Shown piece after piece: positions 46,331-54,885 of a stretch of 64,000 bases of DNA. The notes under the pieces were generated by a model that saw only the letters and a list, made by a program, of their open reading frames with translations, did not search any database and had not been told where the DNA came from. Each line of letters begins with the position of its first letter. Within the stretch, counting starts at the first letter, position 1. This DNA is from Spartobacteria bacterium. GTDB taxonomy: Bacteria > Verrucomicrobiota > Verrucomicrobiia > Chthoniobacterales > Chthoniobacteraceae. A program made the position numbers and the translations under genes. The stretch is from contig JAJPII010000039.1 of assembly GCA_021324825.1 (NCBI GenBank), forward strand, positions 35,486 to 99,485. The letters are read 5' to 3'.

Positions 46331-47152
46331 TTAAACCCCCGAGAAGACGCAGAAGCCGCCATCCACCGCGAGCACCGTGCCGGTGACGAATTTCGACGCG
46401 TCCGCCAGGAGGTAATGGATGGCGCCGTGCAACTCATCGGCCTCGCCAAAACGGCCAAACGGCGTGTTTTGGACGATGAGCTTGCCGCGGTCCGTGAGCG
46501 TGCCGTCCTCGTTGGTGAGCAGCCGCCGGTTTTGTTCGCCGAGGAAGAAACCGGGCATGATGGCGTTGACGCGCACCTTGCCGCCGGTGCGCCGCGCCAT
46601 ATCCACCGCCAGCCAGCGGGTAAAGTTATCGACGGCGGATTTCGCCGCCGAATAGCCGACGACCCGGGTGACCGCGAGCGGCGCGGTGACGGACGAATAG
46701 TTGACGATGGAGCCGCGCCCGCCCTCCATCATCGCGGGTATGAAGATGAGCGACGGCAGCACCGTGCCGTGAAGGTTCAGATCGACAACCTGTCGGAAGG
46801 AGTCGAAGTCGAGATCCGCGAACGTCTTGTCCGGCGGGATGGTTGCGCCCGGCACGTTGCCGCCCGCGCCGTTGAGCAGGGCGTCGATGCGGCCCCACTT
46901 CCGCAGCGTTTCGTCGCGCGCGTTTTCCAATGCCGGGCGATCCAGCACGTCGGCGACAAGGCCGAGGCATTCGGCGCCGGGAGTTTTCGCGCGGCACTTC
47001 GCCAGCGCGGCGTCGAGCTTCTCGCGGCTGCGCCCGAGATAGACAACACGCGCTCCGTGGGCGGCGAGATAATCCGCCGCGGAGCCGGCCAGGGCGCCCG
47101 TGGCGCCCGTGACGAGGACAACGCGGCCCGCAAGATCGAAGAGAGCGCTCAT
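46331..47152 (-). CDS. SDR oxidoreductase, D-mannonate oxidoreductase type
   Basis: 273 residues, classical short-chain dehydrogenase. NAD(P)-binding VTGATGALAGSAADYLAAHG, NGAGGN, catalytic Ser in IVNYSSVTAPL and Tyr/Lys in VGYSAAKSAVDNFTRWLAVD; it ends ITHYLLADAS-like (IHYLLADASKFVTGTVLAVDGGF). The EQNRRLLTNEDGTLTDRG insert and the coupled uxuA remnant support a role in fructuronate/mannonate interconversion for uronic-acid use, but the pathway partner here is broken. ATG 47152; an upstream in-frame extension has no similarity. Divergent from the efflux pair. Confidence 0.85.
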   Translation of the reverse strand: MSALFDLAGRVVLVTGATGALAGSAADYLAAHGARVVYLGRSREKLDAALAKCRAKTPGAECLGLVADVLDRPALENARDETLRKWGRIDALLNGAGGNVPGATIPPDKTFADLDFDSFRQVVDLNLHGTVLPSLIFIPAMMEGGRGSIVNYSSVTAPLAVTRVVGYSAAKSAVDNFTRWLAVDMARRTGGKVRVNAIMPGFFLGEQNRRLLTNEDGTLTDRGKLIVQNTPFGRFGEADELHGAIHYLLADASKFVTGTVLAVDGGFCVFSGV

Positions 47153-47204
47153 TTTGCAGAAGAGATACTGGCAGAAAAACCGCGGCTGTGGGAAGCTCGA
47201 ACGG

Positions 47205-48587
47205 ATGAAAATGCCAGACGAAAAGGCGCCCGCCCGCTGGCGGCTGCCGGTCATCCTCGTCGTCGTGGCGCTGGCGGTTCTCCTCGGCGTCCCGCGCTTG
47301 CTGCACGCGCTGCGGACGGTCTCGACCGACGACGCCTACGTGAACAGCTATGTGACCTTCGTCGCGCCGCGGGTGGCGGGCCAGGTGGCGCGCGTGCTCG
47401 TGGACGATAACAACCGCGTAAAGAAAGGGGCCGTGCTTTTGGAACTCGACCCCGAGCCGTATCGCGTGCAAGTGGCGATCAAGCAAGCCGCCGTCGACGC
47501 CGCGCAGGCGGACCGCGTCGTGGCGGAAGCGACCGTGCGCGGGCAGGTCGGCCAGGTGCGGGGCGAGCGTTTCAAGCTCCAGCACGCGATCGAGGACGTG
47601 GACAACCAGGTCGCCCTGCTGCGGGCGCGCGCGGCGGCGTGGGAGCAGAGCAAGGCGACGCTCGCCCTCGCGCAGGCGGAGTTCGACAGGGCGAAGCGCC
47701 TGCTCGCGACAAAGGTGATGAGCGCCGAGGAATTCGACCAGAAACGCGAGGCGCTCGACGTGGCCAGCGCCCAGGTTTCCCAGGCGCTGGAAAGCGCGTA
47801 CCAGGCGCGCGCCGCCCTGGGCCTGCCCGCCAAGCCTCCCGAAGGCCAAAGCCTCACCGACGTTCCCGCGGACCTCGATCAAAATTTCTCCTCCGTGCGC
47901 GAGGCGCTCGGGGAATTGATGCATGGCGCGGCGCAACTGGGCGTCATTCCCTCCTCCTATAACTATACGCCGAAGCAGGTCGTGGAGGAGTTTTACCGGC
48001 GCGACCCGGGCGGCGACATCGACCGCATTTACGCGGAGATCATCAAGAAAGCGCCTGCCCTGAAGCAGGCGGATGCCGCTCTCCTGCGGACGCAACGCGA
48101 TCTGGAGGAGGCGAATCTCGAGCTGCGCTACTGCACGGTCGTCGCGGAGATCGACGGCGTCGTCACGCGGCGTAACGTGAATCCCGGCAATCATGTGCAG
48201 GCGGGTCAAAGCGTGCTGGCGATCCGCTCGCTGCGCGACATCTGGGTCGACGCGAACTTCAAGGAAACGCAGTTGCGCAATCTGCGGATCGGCCAGCGGG
48301 TTGACCTGGAGGTTGACATGTACGGGGGCAAGCGGAAGTTCGAGGGCCGCGTCTCCGGCTTCACGATGGGCACCGGCTCGACGCTCGCGCTGCTGCCCGC
48401 GCAAAACGCCACGGGCAATTTCGTGAAGGTGGTGCAGCGCCTGCCGGTTCGCATTGACGTGGTGCACTACGATCCCGAAAAGGCGCCGCTGTTTGTCGGC
48501 CTTTCGGTGCGGCCTTCGGTCGATATCAAGAGCAAGCCGTCCGGCCCGAACGCCGGGAAGTTCCTCCAGGAAACGGCGGCGCCGTGA
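47205..48587 (+). CDS. emrA: HlyD/EmrA-type membrane-fusion protein
   Basis: 460 residues. A cytoplasmic stub and one membrane helix (about 12-35) lead to a barrel-sandwich half (VAPRVAGQVARVLVDDNNRVKKGAVLLELDP read in parts), a long alpha-helical hairpin (about 90-300, with an insert around 215-260), the second half (TVVAEIDGVVTRRNVNPGNHV) and a beta-barrel end (IWVDANFKETQLRNL). With the MFS protein downstream it should form a pump crossing the inner membrane and periplasm. ATG 47205 is chosen; 47211 is equally possible. The helical hairpin is longer than in E. coli EmrA. Confidence 0.9.
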   Translation: MKMPDEKAPARWRLPVILVVVALAVLLGVPRLLHALRTVSTDDAYVNSYVTFVAPRVAGQVARVLVDDNNRVKKGAVLLELDPEPYRVQVAIKQAAVDAAQADRVVAEATVRGQVGQVRGERFKLQHAIEDVDNQVALLRARAAAWEQSKATLALAQAEFDRAKRLLATKVMSAEEFDQKREALDVASAQVSQALESAYQARAALGLPAKPPEGQSLTDVPADLDQNFSSVREALGELMHGAAQLGVIPSSYNYTPKQVVEEFYRRDPGGDIDRIYAEIIKKAPALKQADAALLRTQRDLEEANLELRYCTVVAEIDGVVTRRNVNPGNHVQAGQSVLAIRSLRDIWVDANFKETQLRNLRIGQRVDLEVDMYGGKRKFEGRVSGFTMGTGSTLALLPAQNATGNFVKVVQRLPVRIDVVHYDPEKAPLFVGLSVRPSVDIKSKPSGPNAGKFLQETAAP

Positions 48588-50167
48588 ACGCCCCGCGCGT
48601 CATCAATCCGTGGATCGTCGCGCTCGCCGTAGTCATCCCGACATTCATGGAGGTGCTCGACACCACCATCGCCAACGTGGCATTGCGCTACATGGCGGGC
48701 GGCTTGTCGGCGCCGGTCACGGACAGCGAGTGGGTTATCACCAGCTACCTCGCGGCGAACGCGATCATACTCCCCATCTCCGGCTGGCTTGCCGTGCGGC
48801 TCGGGCGGAGGAATTATTTCCTGCTCTCCATCGCCCTCTTCACGCTGGCTTCGGCTCTGTGCGGAATGGCCGGCAGTCTCAACATGCTCATCGCCTCGCG
48901 GGTATTGCAAGGCCTCGCCGGCGGCGGATTGCAGCCCTCGAGCCAGGGGGTGCTGCTCGACGCGTTCCCGCCGGAGAAGCAAGGCGCGGCGATGACGCTC
49001 TTTGGCATCGCGGCGCTGCTCGCGCCGGTGGCGGGGCCGACGCTCGGCGGTTTTATAACGGACAACTACGGCTGGCGCTGGATATTCTACCTGAACATCC
49101 CGGTCGGGCTGCTCGCGCTGGCGCTGTGCAACGCAGTCGTCTCCGACCCGGCTTACTTCAAGGAAGAACAGGCCGCGATGCGCAAAAAAGGCGCGCCCTT
49201 CGATGCGGCCGGCCTTTGCCTCCTGGCCGTCACGATGGTTTGCTGGGAGATCGCGCTGAGCAAAGGGCAGGAATGGGATTGGCTGGGCGATCCCTTCCTG
49301 CGCGTACAGACGCTGCTGCTCCTTTTCGTCCTCGGGCTCGGCGGCCTCGTCTGGCGCGAACTCCGGATCACGAGCCCGCTCATCAACTTCCGCACCCTGG
49401 CCGACGCGAATTTCCGCTGGTGCTGCGTCATCATCTTCTGCGCGTTTGGCGCGCTCTACGCAAACACGACGATCCTGCCGGGCTTGCTGCAATCGCTCTT
49501 CGGCTACGACGCGACCACCTCCGGCCTGGTTCTCTCGCCCGCGGGGCTTTTCGCGGTCGTCATACTGCTCGTCGTCGGAATCCTGCTCTCGCGCGGAACG
49601 GACGCGCGCTACCTGATGGCGGTCGGCCTTGCCACGATGGGCGTTGGGGCGTTCTGGATGTCGCGGCTAACCCTCGACATCAGCCCGTGGCAGGTCGTCT
49701 GGCCGCGCGTGGTTCTTATCATCGGCCTCTCCATGCTCTTCGCTCCGCTCAACGTGGCCGCTTTTCTCCACATCCCGAAAGAACTGCGCGGCGCCGCCGT
49801 GGGCCTGCTGGCGCTGCTGCGGAACGAGGGCGGCAGTGTCGGCACATCTGTCGCGCAGACGCTTTACGAGCGGCGCGAACAATTCCACGGCCTGCGCCTT
49901 GGGGAAAATCTCGATTCGCTGAACCCGGCGGTGAACGACTTTCTCTCGCAGGCCAAGGCCGGGTACCTCCAGCAGAACGGCGATCCCGCCGCCGCGGGGC
50001 AGATGGCCTTGCAATCGCTGGAGAACCTGCGCCAGACGCAGGCCTCTTCCCTGGCCTACTTCGACACGTTTGTCGTCTTCGCCGCGCTCTCCGTGCCGCT
50101 CGTATTCCTCGTCTTCCTGATGAGACGCTCCGTCGCCGAAAAAGGCGCGCACGTCGCCGCGGAGTGA
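48584..50167 (+). CDS. emrB: EmrB-type MFS multidrug transporter (DHA2, 14 helices)
   Basis: 527 residues. DHA2 signatures: EVLDTTIANVALRYMAGGL in helix 1, SEWVITSYLAANAI, GWLAVRLGRRNYFL (motif A) and LLAPVAGPTLGGFI (motif C). The total hydrophobicity fits 14 helices. GTG 48584 overlaps the emrA TGA. Substrates cannot be told from sequence; relatives export hydrophobic drugs and uncouplers. No outer-membrane TolC gene is adjacent. Confidence 0.93.
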   Translation: MNAPRVINPWIVALAVVIPTFMEVLDTTIANVALRYMAGGLSAPVTDSEWVITSYLAANAIILPISGWLAVRLGRRNYFLLSIALFTLASALCGMAGSLNMLIASRVLQGLAGGGLQPSSQGVLLDAFPPEKQGAAMTLFGIAALLAPVAGPTLGGFITDNYGWRWIFYLNIPVGLLALALCNAVVSDPAYFKEEQAAMRKKGAPFDAAGLCLLAVTMVCWEIALSKGQEWDWLGDPFLRVQTLLLLFVLGLGGLVWRELRITSPLINFRTLADANFRWCCVIIFCAFGALYANTTILPGLLQSLFGYDATTSGLVLSPAGLFAVVILLVVGILLSRGTDARYLMAVGLATMGVGAFWMSRLTLDISPWQVVWPRVVLIIGLSMLFAPLNVAAFLHIPKELRGAAVGLLALLRNEGGSVGTSVAQTLYERREQFHGLRLGENLDSLNPAVNDFLSQAKAGYLQQNGDPAAAGQMALQSLENLRQTQASSLAYFDTFVVFAALSVPLVFLVFLMRRSVAEKGAHVAAE

Positions 50168-50172
50168 ACGCC

Positions 50173-50253
50173 CTATCTGGAGAGGATCAATCCAACCCGG
50201 CGCCCGCGCTTGTTTTTGAGCCAGCGCAGATTGACCTTTTTCTTTTTCGCCAT
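50173..50253 (-). CDS. Possible 26-residue highly basic peptide
   Basis: ATG 50253 opens 26 codons reading MAKKKKVNLRWLKNKRGRRV and GLILSR, then TAG. An in-frame ATG at 50262 adds MKR. More than a third of residues are Lys or Arg, resembling small ribosome-associated proteins, but no family is recognised. It sits between the emrB stop (six bases away) and the phosphatase stop on its own strand. Could be chance. Confidence 0.35.
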   Translation of the reverse strand: MAKKKKVNLRWLKNKRGRRVGLILSR

Positions 50254-50284
50254 CCTTTTCATCGCAAGGATGCGAAAGCATATC

Positions 50285-51769
50285 CTATACCTTTTTCGTA
50301 ACCCGTATGCGGTCGATCTCGGCGCCGTATTCGTCGATCTGCCGCATGAGCAACTCGCCGCCGTCGATGTCGAAGACGGTAAGGGAATGGCGGTCGGTCG
50401 CCATCCGCGCGACGTAGCGGGCGTCGCCGTCATCGTGCAACAACCACCGGGACGGGTCGTTGTTGTAATCGCCGTCGTACAGGACGTTGCCCCCGGCGCC
50501 TGTCGTTATGTAGAGAATCCCGTCGGGGCGGGTGTTCGCGGCGCCGTCGAATCTGCCGTCCAGCGTAAAAGCGCCGGCGACGCGTCTGTCCTTGTGACCA
50601 AGCGCCGAGGCTTTCGCGGCGTCCCGCGGCTGGAAGCGCAGGGGACGCGTCCGCTGGTAGTTGTGCTCGTGGCCGCTCAGGACGAAGTCCACGCCGTGTT
50701 TCTCAAAAAGCGGGCAGAGGACGCGCATCTGCTGCTCCTCCCAATGCTCGCGCCCGACGTTGAAGCACGGGTGGTGGTAAACGACGAATTTCCAGCGGGC
50801 ATCGGAAGCGGCGGCCAGGTCCTGTTCGATCCAGGCTTGCAGGGCGGCGTCGGCGGGGTCGACGTAGAGATTCGAATCAAGGCAGAGAAAATGGACGTCG
50901 CCATAGTCGTAGGAATAGTTCGCCATGCGCGGAAAACGCGCGCCCGCCGCGGCGCGGAAGGAGGAAAGGAGCGCATCGGGCCCCAGGAGAGGCGTGTTCC
51001 GCAAGGACGCAGGTCCGAGGGGGAAATGGAAATTCGTGTAGAAGCCGAGCGAATCCGCGGCCAGTGAGAAGTCCGCCGCCGGGCCGCCATCCGGAGTTTT
51101 GTTCCGCACGTCATGATTTCCCAGCACGCTGTAATAGGGAACGGAGCGCAAGAGCGGCGCGCCGGAGCCGGGGCCGGCGACATCCGAATTGTAGACCGGG
51201 AAAAAATAGCGGGCGTATTCGTTGTCAAGGCCGCTCTGGTAAACGTTGTCGCCGGTGTTCATGATGAAGTCCGGGCGCGCCTGGTAGGCTTGAAAAGCGA
51301 TGGCGTGGTCGCTGGGGCCGCCGTAGGAATTGTCGCCGAAGGCCGCGAACCGCACGCGCACCCCGCGCGGCTGGCGGGTGGTGAAGAAGCCTTTCACAAG
51401 GAGGGCGCCGTTGCATTCCACCTCGTAGTTATAGCGCTTGCCGAGGTCCAGCCCTCCCAGCGTGGCGGCGTAGTTCCAACGATGCCCGCCGGAGGCGGCC
51501 GGGCGTTGGGCATGGACGATCGTGGCCTCCCGTTCAAGGCCTCCGCCCACTCCGTAACGCACGATGAATTCCGCGGTTTGCCCGGTCTGCCACAACAGCC
51601 GGGCGTTTTCGCGCGCGAGCGGCCCCGATTCGCTGGGTTGGATATAGGGAAGGATGCTGAAGGCGGGGCTGCCTTGCGCGGCGGCGAACAGCCCGCGCCC
51701 GATGGGAACGAGCGCAAGAAAGGTGACGCCCCCGGCGGAGCGGAGGAATTCGCGACGGGTGAGGTTCAC
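50285..51769 (-). CDS. Tat-exported metallophosphoesterase (purple-acid-phosphatase-like)
   Basis: 494 residues from GTG 51769 (GTGA overlap with vanZ). The Tat signal is LTRREFLRSAGGVTFLAL. A fibronectin-like N-terminal domain (about 35-145) precedes the calcineurin-type catalytic domain: FAAFGDNSYGG, NTGDNVYQSG, VLGNHDVRN, YHHPCFN and SGHEHNYQRT, which hold the dinuclear metal centre. The Tat signal fits folding with metal in the cytoplasm before export. Likely substrate: phosphomonoesters or diesters. Twin Arg RR is intact. Confidence 0.9.
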   Translation of the reverse strand: MNLTRREFLRSAGGVTFLALVPIGRGLFAAAQGSPAFSILPYIQPSESGPLARENARLLWQTGQTAEFIVRYGVGGGLEREATIVHAQRPAASGGHRWNYAATLGGLDLGKRYNYEVECNGALLVKGFFTTRQPRGVRVRFAAFGDNSYGGPSDHAIAFQAYQARPDFIMNTGDNVYQSGLDNEYARYFFPVYNSDVAGPGSGAPLLRSVPYYSVLGNHDVRNKTPDGGPAADFSLAADSLGFYTNFHFPLGPASLRNTPLLGPDALLSSFRAAAGARFPRMANYSYDYGDVHFLCLDSNLYVDPADAALQAWIEQDLAAASDARWKFVVYHHPCFNVGREHWEEQQMRVLCPLFEKHGVDFVLSGHEHNYQRTRPLRFQPRDAAKASALGHKDRRVAGAFTLDGRFDGAANTRPDGILYITTGAGGNVLYDGDYNNDPSRWLLHDDGDARYVARMATDRHSLTVFDIDGGELLMRQIDEYGAEIDRIRVTKKV

Positions 51770-52248
51770 TGCAAGGACCCGGCTTCGCCGCCGGTGGGAG
51801 GAAGCGGCCCGCCGCGGAAGCCTCTCGCCATCGACCGGATGATCCAGAAGACGAGAAGGCCGAGCATCGCGCCACAACTGTCGATCATCACGTCCCGGAT
51901 GGAAGCGGTGCGCGTGGGGACGAAGGATTGGTGGAACTCATCGCTGGCGGCGTAAAGCGTCGCGATGACAAGCGCGACGGCGACGCTTTTCCCGTGCCCG
52001 AGATGCCGCGATTGCTCGACGGCACGGCAAAGGAGGATCGCCAGGATGGCGTATTCCGTAAGGTGCGCGGCTTTGCGAACGAGGAAATGCGCCTTGTCGA
52101 CGGCTTCCTGGGAGATGCCCGGGCTGAGCCAGCGCAGGAGCGGCTCGATGATCCGCGAGGTGTGCTCGGCGGACATGGTATCTGTCGAGGCGAGAAAGAT
52201 GACGCCCATCCAACAAAGCACCGGCAGCCAGGGTCGAAGGATTTTCAT
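51766..52248 (-). CDS. VanZ-family membrane protein
   Basis: 160 residues with four helices at about 7-24, 58-78, 88-108 and 118-136. VanZ-family residues include KAAHLTEYAILAILL, YAASDEFHQSFVPTRTASI and DVMIDSCGAMLG; the DE-Q-F pattern is diagnostic. VanZ relatives lie near antibiotic-resistance or polysaccharide genes; mechanism unknown. It is upstream of and coupled to the phosphatase gene. ATG 52248. Confidence 0.88.
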   Translation of the reverse strand: MKILRPWLPVLCWMGVIFLASTDTMSAEHTSRIIEPLLRWLSPGISQEAVDKAHFLVRKAAHLTEYAILAILLCRAVEQSRHLGHGKSVAVALVIATLYAASDEFHQSFVPTRTASIRDVMIDSCGAMLGLLVFWIIRSMARGFRGGPLPPTGGEAGSLQ

Positions 52249-52602
52249 CCGGTCTTCTGATCGCCCCGCCCCGCCAATTTTTCAAGTACACTCTTCGGAA
52301 CCCCGCCCTTCCAGGCGCGGCTTAGAGCGCGTCATGGTCGTTGTAGAGGCGGCTGTGCCAGCCGCCTGGAGTGCGGAGCAACGCCAAAGCGCCAGGCGGT
52401 TCCGGGACTTTTAGGCGGCTGGCACAGCCGCCTCTACGGCCAAGGGCGGGCGAAAGTGCATGAGACGCTCCAGGAAATATTTTTCCAGAATTTTGCAAAG
52501 ATTACGGCTGTCCGGCATCCTTTAGGCTCCAAATCTTCAAAATAACCATTGAACAAGGGCCGGACTTTTTTGCAAACTCCAGCCCGCCTGATGAATGCAG
52601 CC
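52249..52602. other. Gap with a repeat; otherwise no gene seen
   Basis: 354 bp between vanZ and the small ORF at 52603. Contains REP copy 5 (52324-52473) and A/T-richer sequence on the right that may hold a promoter for the small ORF; no clear -35/-10 pair was found. Confidence 0.5.
52324..52473. mobile_element. MITE-like REP element, copy 5 (two inverted palindromes)
   Basis: Two perfect cores face each other: AGGCGGCTG-TGC-CAGCCGCCT at 52347-52367 and AGGCGGCTG-GCA-CAGCCGCCT at 52413-52433. The outer ends are partly inverted: GAGCGCGTCATG (52325-52336) against the reverse complement of the right end GAGCGTCTCATG (10 of 12). The right end GAAAGTGCATGAGACGCTCC parallels the 17152 terminus. 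Confidence 0.75.
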
Positions 52603-52899
52603 ATGGAAACGGGAATGAAAAAACAAGCCATACACAAACTCCTCGACTTGGCCAAGCGCCTGCCGAGCATAGAGATACTCGACGGCGCGGAAATCACCCC
52701 GCTGCTGGAGGCCGTGCGGGCGATCAAGGCTGCGGAAGGGGAACTGGAGGCGGCTTGCGATGTCGTCGATCTCCAGGACGCCGAGTTTGACTGCCTTGGA
52801 GGCCTCACCCCCCTTTCCGAGTTGGGCGAGTTGGCCGAGTTGGCCGAGTTGGACCAAACGCCGAGGTCCGCCCTCCGCACGTTCAGCCTCTCATTCTAA
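52603..52899 (+). CDS. Small acidic hypothetical protein with ELGELAEL repeat
   Basis: About 98 residues (start could also be 52591 or 52615). Helical: KQAIHKLLDLAKRLPSIEIL, LLEAVRAIKAAEGELEAA. A 9-bp tandem repeat (GAGTTGGGC/GAGTTGGCC, 52818-52853) codes for ELGELAELAELD and could expand or contract. High third-position GC supports coding. No family recognised. Adjacent to the convergent SWIB gene. Confidence 0.45.
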   Translation: METGMKKQAIHKLLDLAKRLPSIEILDGAEITPLLEAVRAIKAAEGELEAACDVVDLQDAEFDCLGGLTPLSELGELAELAELDQTPRSALRTFSLSF

Positions 52900-52908
52900 A
52901 GCCGCGGC

Positions 52909-53199
52909 TTACGTCGCGCTGACGTGGCTCGAGACGAGCTTGGTCATCTCGAACATCGTGACTTGCTTCTTGCCGTTGAAGACAGCCTTGAGGTTGTCGT
53001 CGGCGTTGATCAGCGTTTTCTTGGTCGCGTCCTGGAGGCCGTGTTTCTTGATGTAGTCCCAAAGTTTCTTGGTCATCTCGCCGCGCGGCAGCGGGGTCGA
53101 GCCGACGATGAGGGCGAGTTTTTCATCCGGCTTGACGGGCTTCATCAAAGCGGGATTGGGTTTTCTCTTGGGGGTGTCGGAGGTGGATGTTTTTGCCAT
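52909..53199 (-). CDS. SWIB/MDM2-domain protein
   Basis: 96 residues. A basic tail (MAKTSTSDTPKRKPNPALMK) is followed by one SWIB domain (VGSTPLPRGEMTKKLWDYIK, HGLQDATKKTLINADDNLKA, VTMFEMTKLVSSH). SWIB domains are common in eukaryotic chromatin remodellers and occur in Chlamydiae and Verrucomicrobiota, where a chromosomal or histone-like role is suspected. The length is near minimal for the domain. ATG 53199. Confidence 0.9.
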   Translation of the reverse strand: MAKTSTSDTPKRKPNPALMKPVKPDEKLALIVGSTPLPRGEMTKKLWDYIKKHGLQDATKKTLINADDNLKAVFNGKKQVTMFEMTKLVSSHVSAT

Positions 53200-53272
53200 A
53201 GGTGTGTTTTAGGGAGTCCGGCGCCGGGCGACAATGCAAAAAGATCGGCGGCGCACGGGTTTCCGGTTTTCG

Positions 53273-53650
53273 CTAGTAGTGGTACTTTTTGTAAACCGCG
53301 ATGGGCATGCCGTGGCCGTTATCCCTGTTCTCGGGCACAAGCAGGATGTTATCAACGGGTTTTACGGGTTGTTCGCCGGCCTTTGCGGCCGCGCGGCTCT
53401 TGCCGGTTGGCGCCTTGCCTTGCGCCTTCGAGGAATAAGGCTGGACGGTCTGCCGCGTCTGGACGGCGTTTTTGCCGGAAAAGACGCCGCCCTCCCCAAA
53501 GAGGGAGCCGTGGCTTTCTTTCCTGGGTTGGCCGACCAACATCTGGCCGTGCGCGTCGGGGGTAAGCTGTGCGTTATCGTCGGCCATGCAGGGGCCGCTC
53601 CACGCGGTGAAGGCGAAGAGGAGGAGGAGGGCGAGTTTTTTCGTAGGCAT
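53273..53650 (-). CDS. Small secreted protein of unknown function
   Basis: 125 residues. Signal peptide MPTKKLALLLLFAFTAWSGP with probable cleavage near CMADD (a lipobox is not convincing). The mature part is Gly/Lys/Pro-rich and ends GHGMPIAVYKKYHY. No domain recognised. It starts three bases after the ispH stop, so it is the last cistron of the lpxL-ldt-ispH series. Confidence 0.65.
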   Translation of the reverse strand: MPTKKLALLLLFAFTAWSGPCMADDNAQLTPDAHGQMLVGQPRKESHGSLFGEGGVFSGKNAVQTRQTVQPYSSKAQGKAPTGKSRAAAKAGEQPVKPVDNILLVPENRDNGHGMPIAVYKKYHY

Positions 53651-53653
53651 TTT

Positions 53654-54877
53654 TCAGGCGGCCAGCAAGGCTTCCAGTGTGATGTTGTGGAGGGCGAAGA
53701 GGCGAAGGATCGTCTCCTCTATGAGGTTGTTCGGGCAGGACGCGCCGGCGGTTATGCCCGCTATGAAAGGACGCGGCGGAAGCCAGTTTTCGGTTATGAT
53801 TTCCTTTTTCAGCCGCAGATCGTAGTGGACTATCTTGTTGGTCGATTCCAGCCGGCTGGCGTTGCGGATGAAGTAGGTGGGCATTTTTTCCTCGCCCATC
53901 TCCGCCAGGTGGGAGGTGTTCGAGCTGTTGTAGCCGCCTATGACGAGCAGGAAATCGGTTTTCTCGGCGAGCATTTCGCGCAAGGCGTCCTGCCGTTCCT
54001 GCGTGGCGCCGCAGATGGTGTCGAAAAAGCGGAAATTTTTCCCCGCGCCGCCGTCGCGCTCGGAGATGGCGGCGTTGATGCGGCGCTGCACTTCCTCGGT
54101 CTCGCCGCGGAGCATGGTTGTCTGGTTGGCGACGCCGATGGTCTTCAGGTGCACATCGGGGTCGAACCCGGGGGAATGGGCGCCCCGGAAGCGCTCCAGG
54201 AACTTGGCCTTGTCGCCGCCGCGGCGGATGTAGTCGCAAACGTAGTCGGTCTCATCCAGCGTCAGGACGACGAGGTAATGGCCGTGGCCGTTGAATATGG
54301 CGCGGGAGCTCGTGGCTTTCGTTTCCTCGTGCTCGGCTTTGCCGTGGATGATGGATGTGGCGTTTTCGTTGGCGTACTGGCGCACCCGCTTCCAGACACT
54401 CATCACGTCGCCGCAGGTGGTGTCGACGATCTGGCAGCCGCGCTCCTTCAACTTCGCGAGCGTGGAGACTTCCGTCCCGAACGCGGGGACGATGACCACG
54501 TCCTCGGCGGTGAGGTCGTCGATCTCCGCCTCGCGCCTTTCGCCGATGAGGTTCTTGATGCCGAGCGTGGAAATCTGCTCGTTGACCTCCGGGTTGTGGA
54601 TGATCTCGCCCAGGATGAAGAGCCGGCGATCCTGGAAAACCTTGCGCGCGGCGTAGGCCAGGTCGATGGCCCGCTCGACCCCGTAGCAGAAGCCGAATTG
54701 CTTCGCCAGCTTCAGGGTTATCCCCTCGAAGCTGATGACGCCCCCGCTGGTGCGCAGCCGCTCGACGATCTCGCTGCGGTAGTGCGATTCAACCTGCGCC
54801 TGCACGGCGGCCATGACATCCGGCGTGCGGAGGTTGACCCTCGGCTTCGCGGGGGGTGCGGACGACGGCGCGGTCAC
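53654..54877 (-). CDS. ispH: 4-hydroxy-3-methylbut-2-enyl diphosphate reductase, long form
   Basis: 407 residues. The last MEP-pathway enzyme, it makes IPP and DMAPP with a [4Fe-4S] cluster. The three cluster cysteines are in FGFCYGVERAI, IVDTTCGDVMSVW and FDTICGATQERQDAL; SSNTSHLAEM is the substrate-binding part. The extra N-terminal helix and about 90 more residues than the E. coli enzyme mark it as the cyanobacterial/plastid-like form. GTG at 54877, eight bases from the L,D-transpeptidase stop. It may take its cluster from the A-type carrier at 9367. Confidence 0.95.
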   Translation of the reverse strand: MTAPSSAPPAKPRVNLRTPDVMAAVQAQVESHYRSEIVERLRTSGGVISFEGITLKLAKQFGFCYGVERAIDLAYAARKVFQDRRLFILGEIIHNPEVNEQISTLGIKNLIGERREAEIDDLTAEDVVIVPAFGTEVSTLAKLKERGCQIVDTTCGDVMSVWKRVRQYANENATSIIHGKAEHEETKATSSRAIFNGHGHYLVVLTLDETDYVCDYIRRGGDKAKFLERFRGAHSPGFDPDVHLKTIGVANQTTMLRGETEEVQRRINAAISERDGGAGKNFRFFDTICGATQERQDALREMLAEKTDFLLVIGGYNSSNTSHLAEMGEEKMPTYFIRNASRLESTNKIVHYDLRLKKEIITENWLPPRPFIAGITAGASCPNNLIEETILRLFALHNITLEALLAA

Positions 54878-54885
54878 AGGTTTTC

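Noticed and set aside
52818..52853. 9-bp tandem repeats considered as a CRISPR or minisatellite array
   Set aside because: Only about four units, no spacers, and in frame with a coding sequence.
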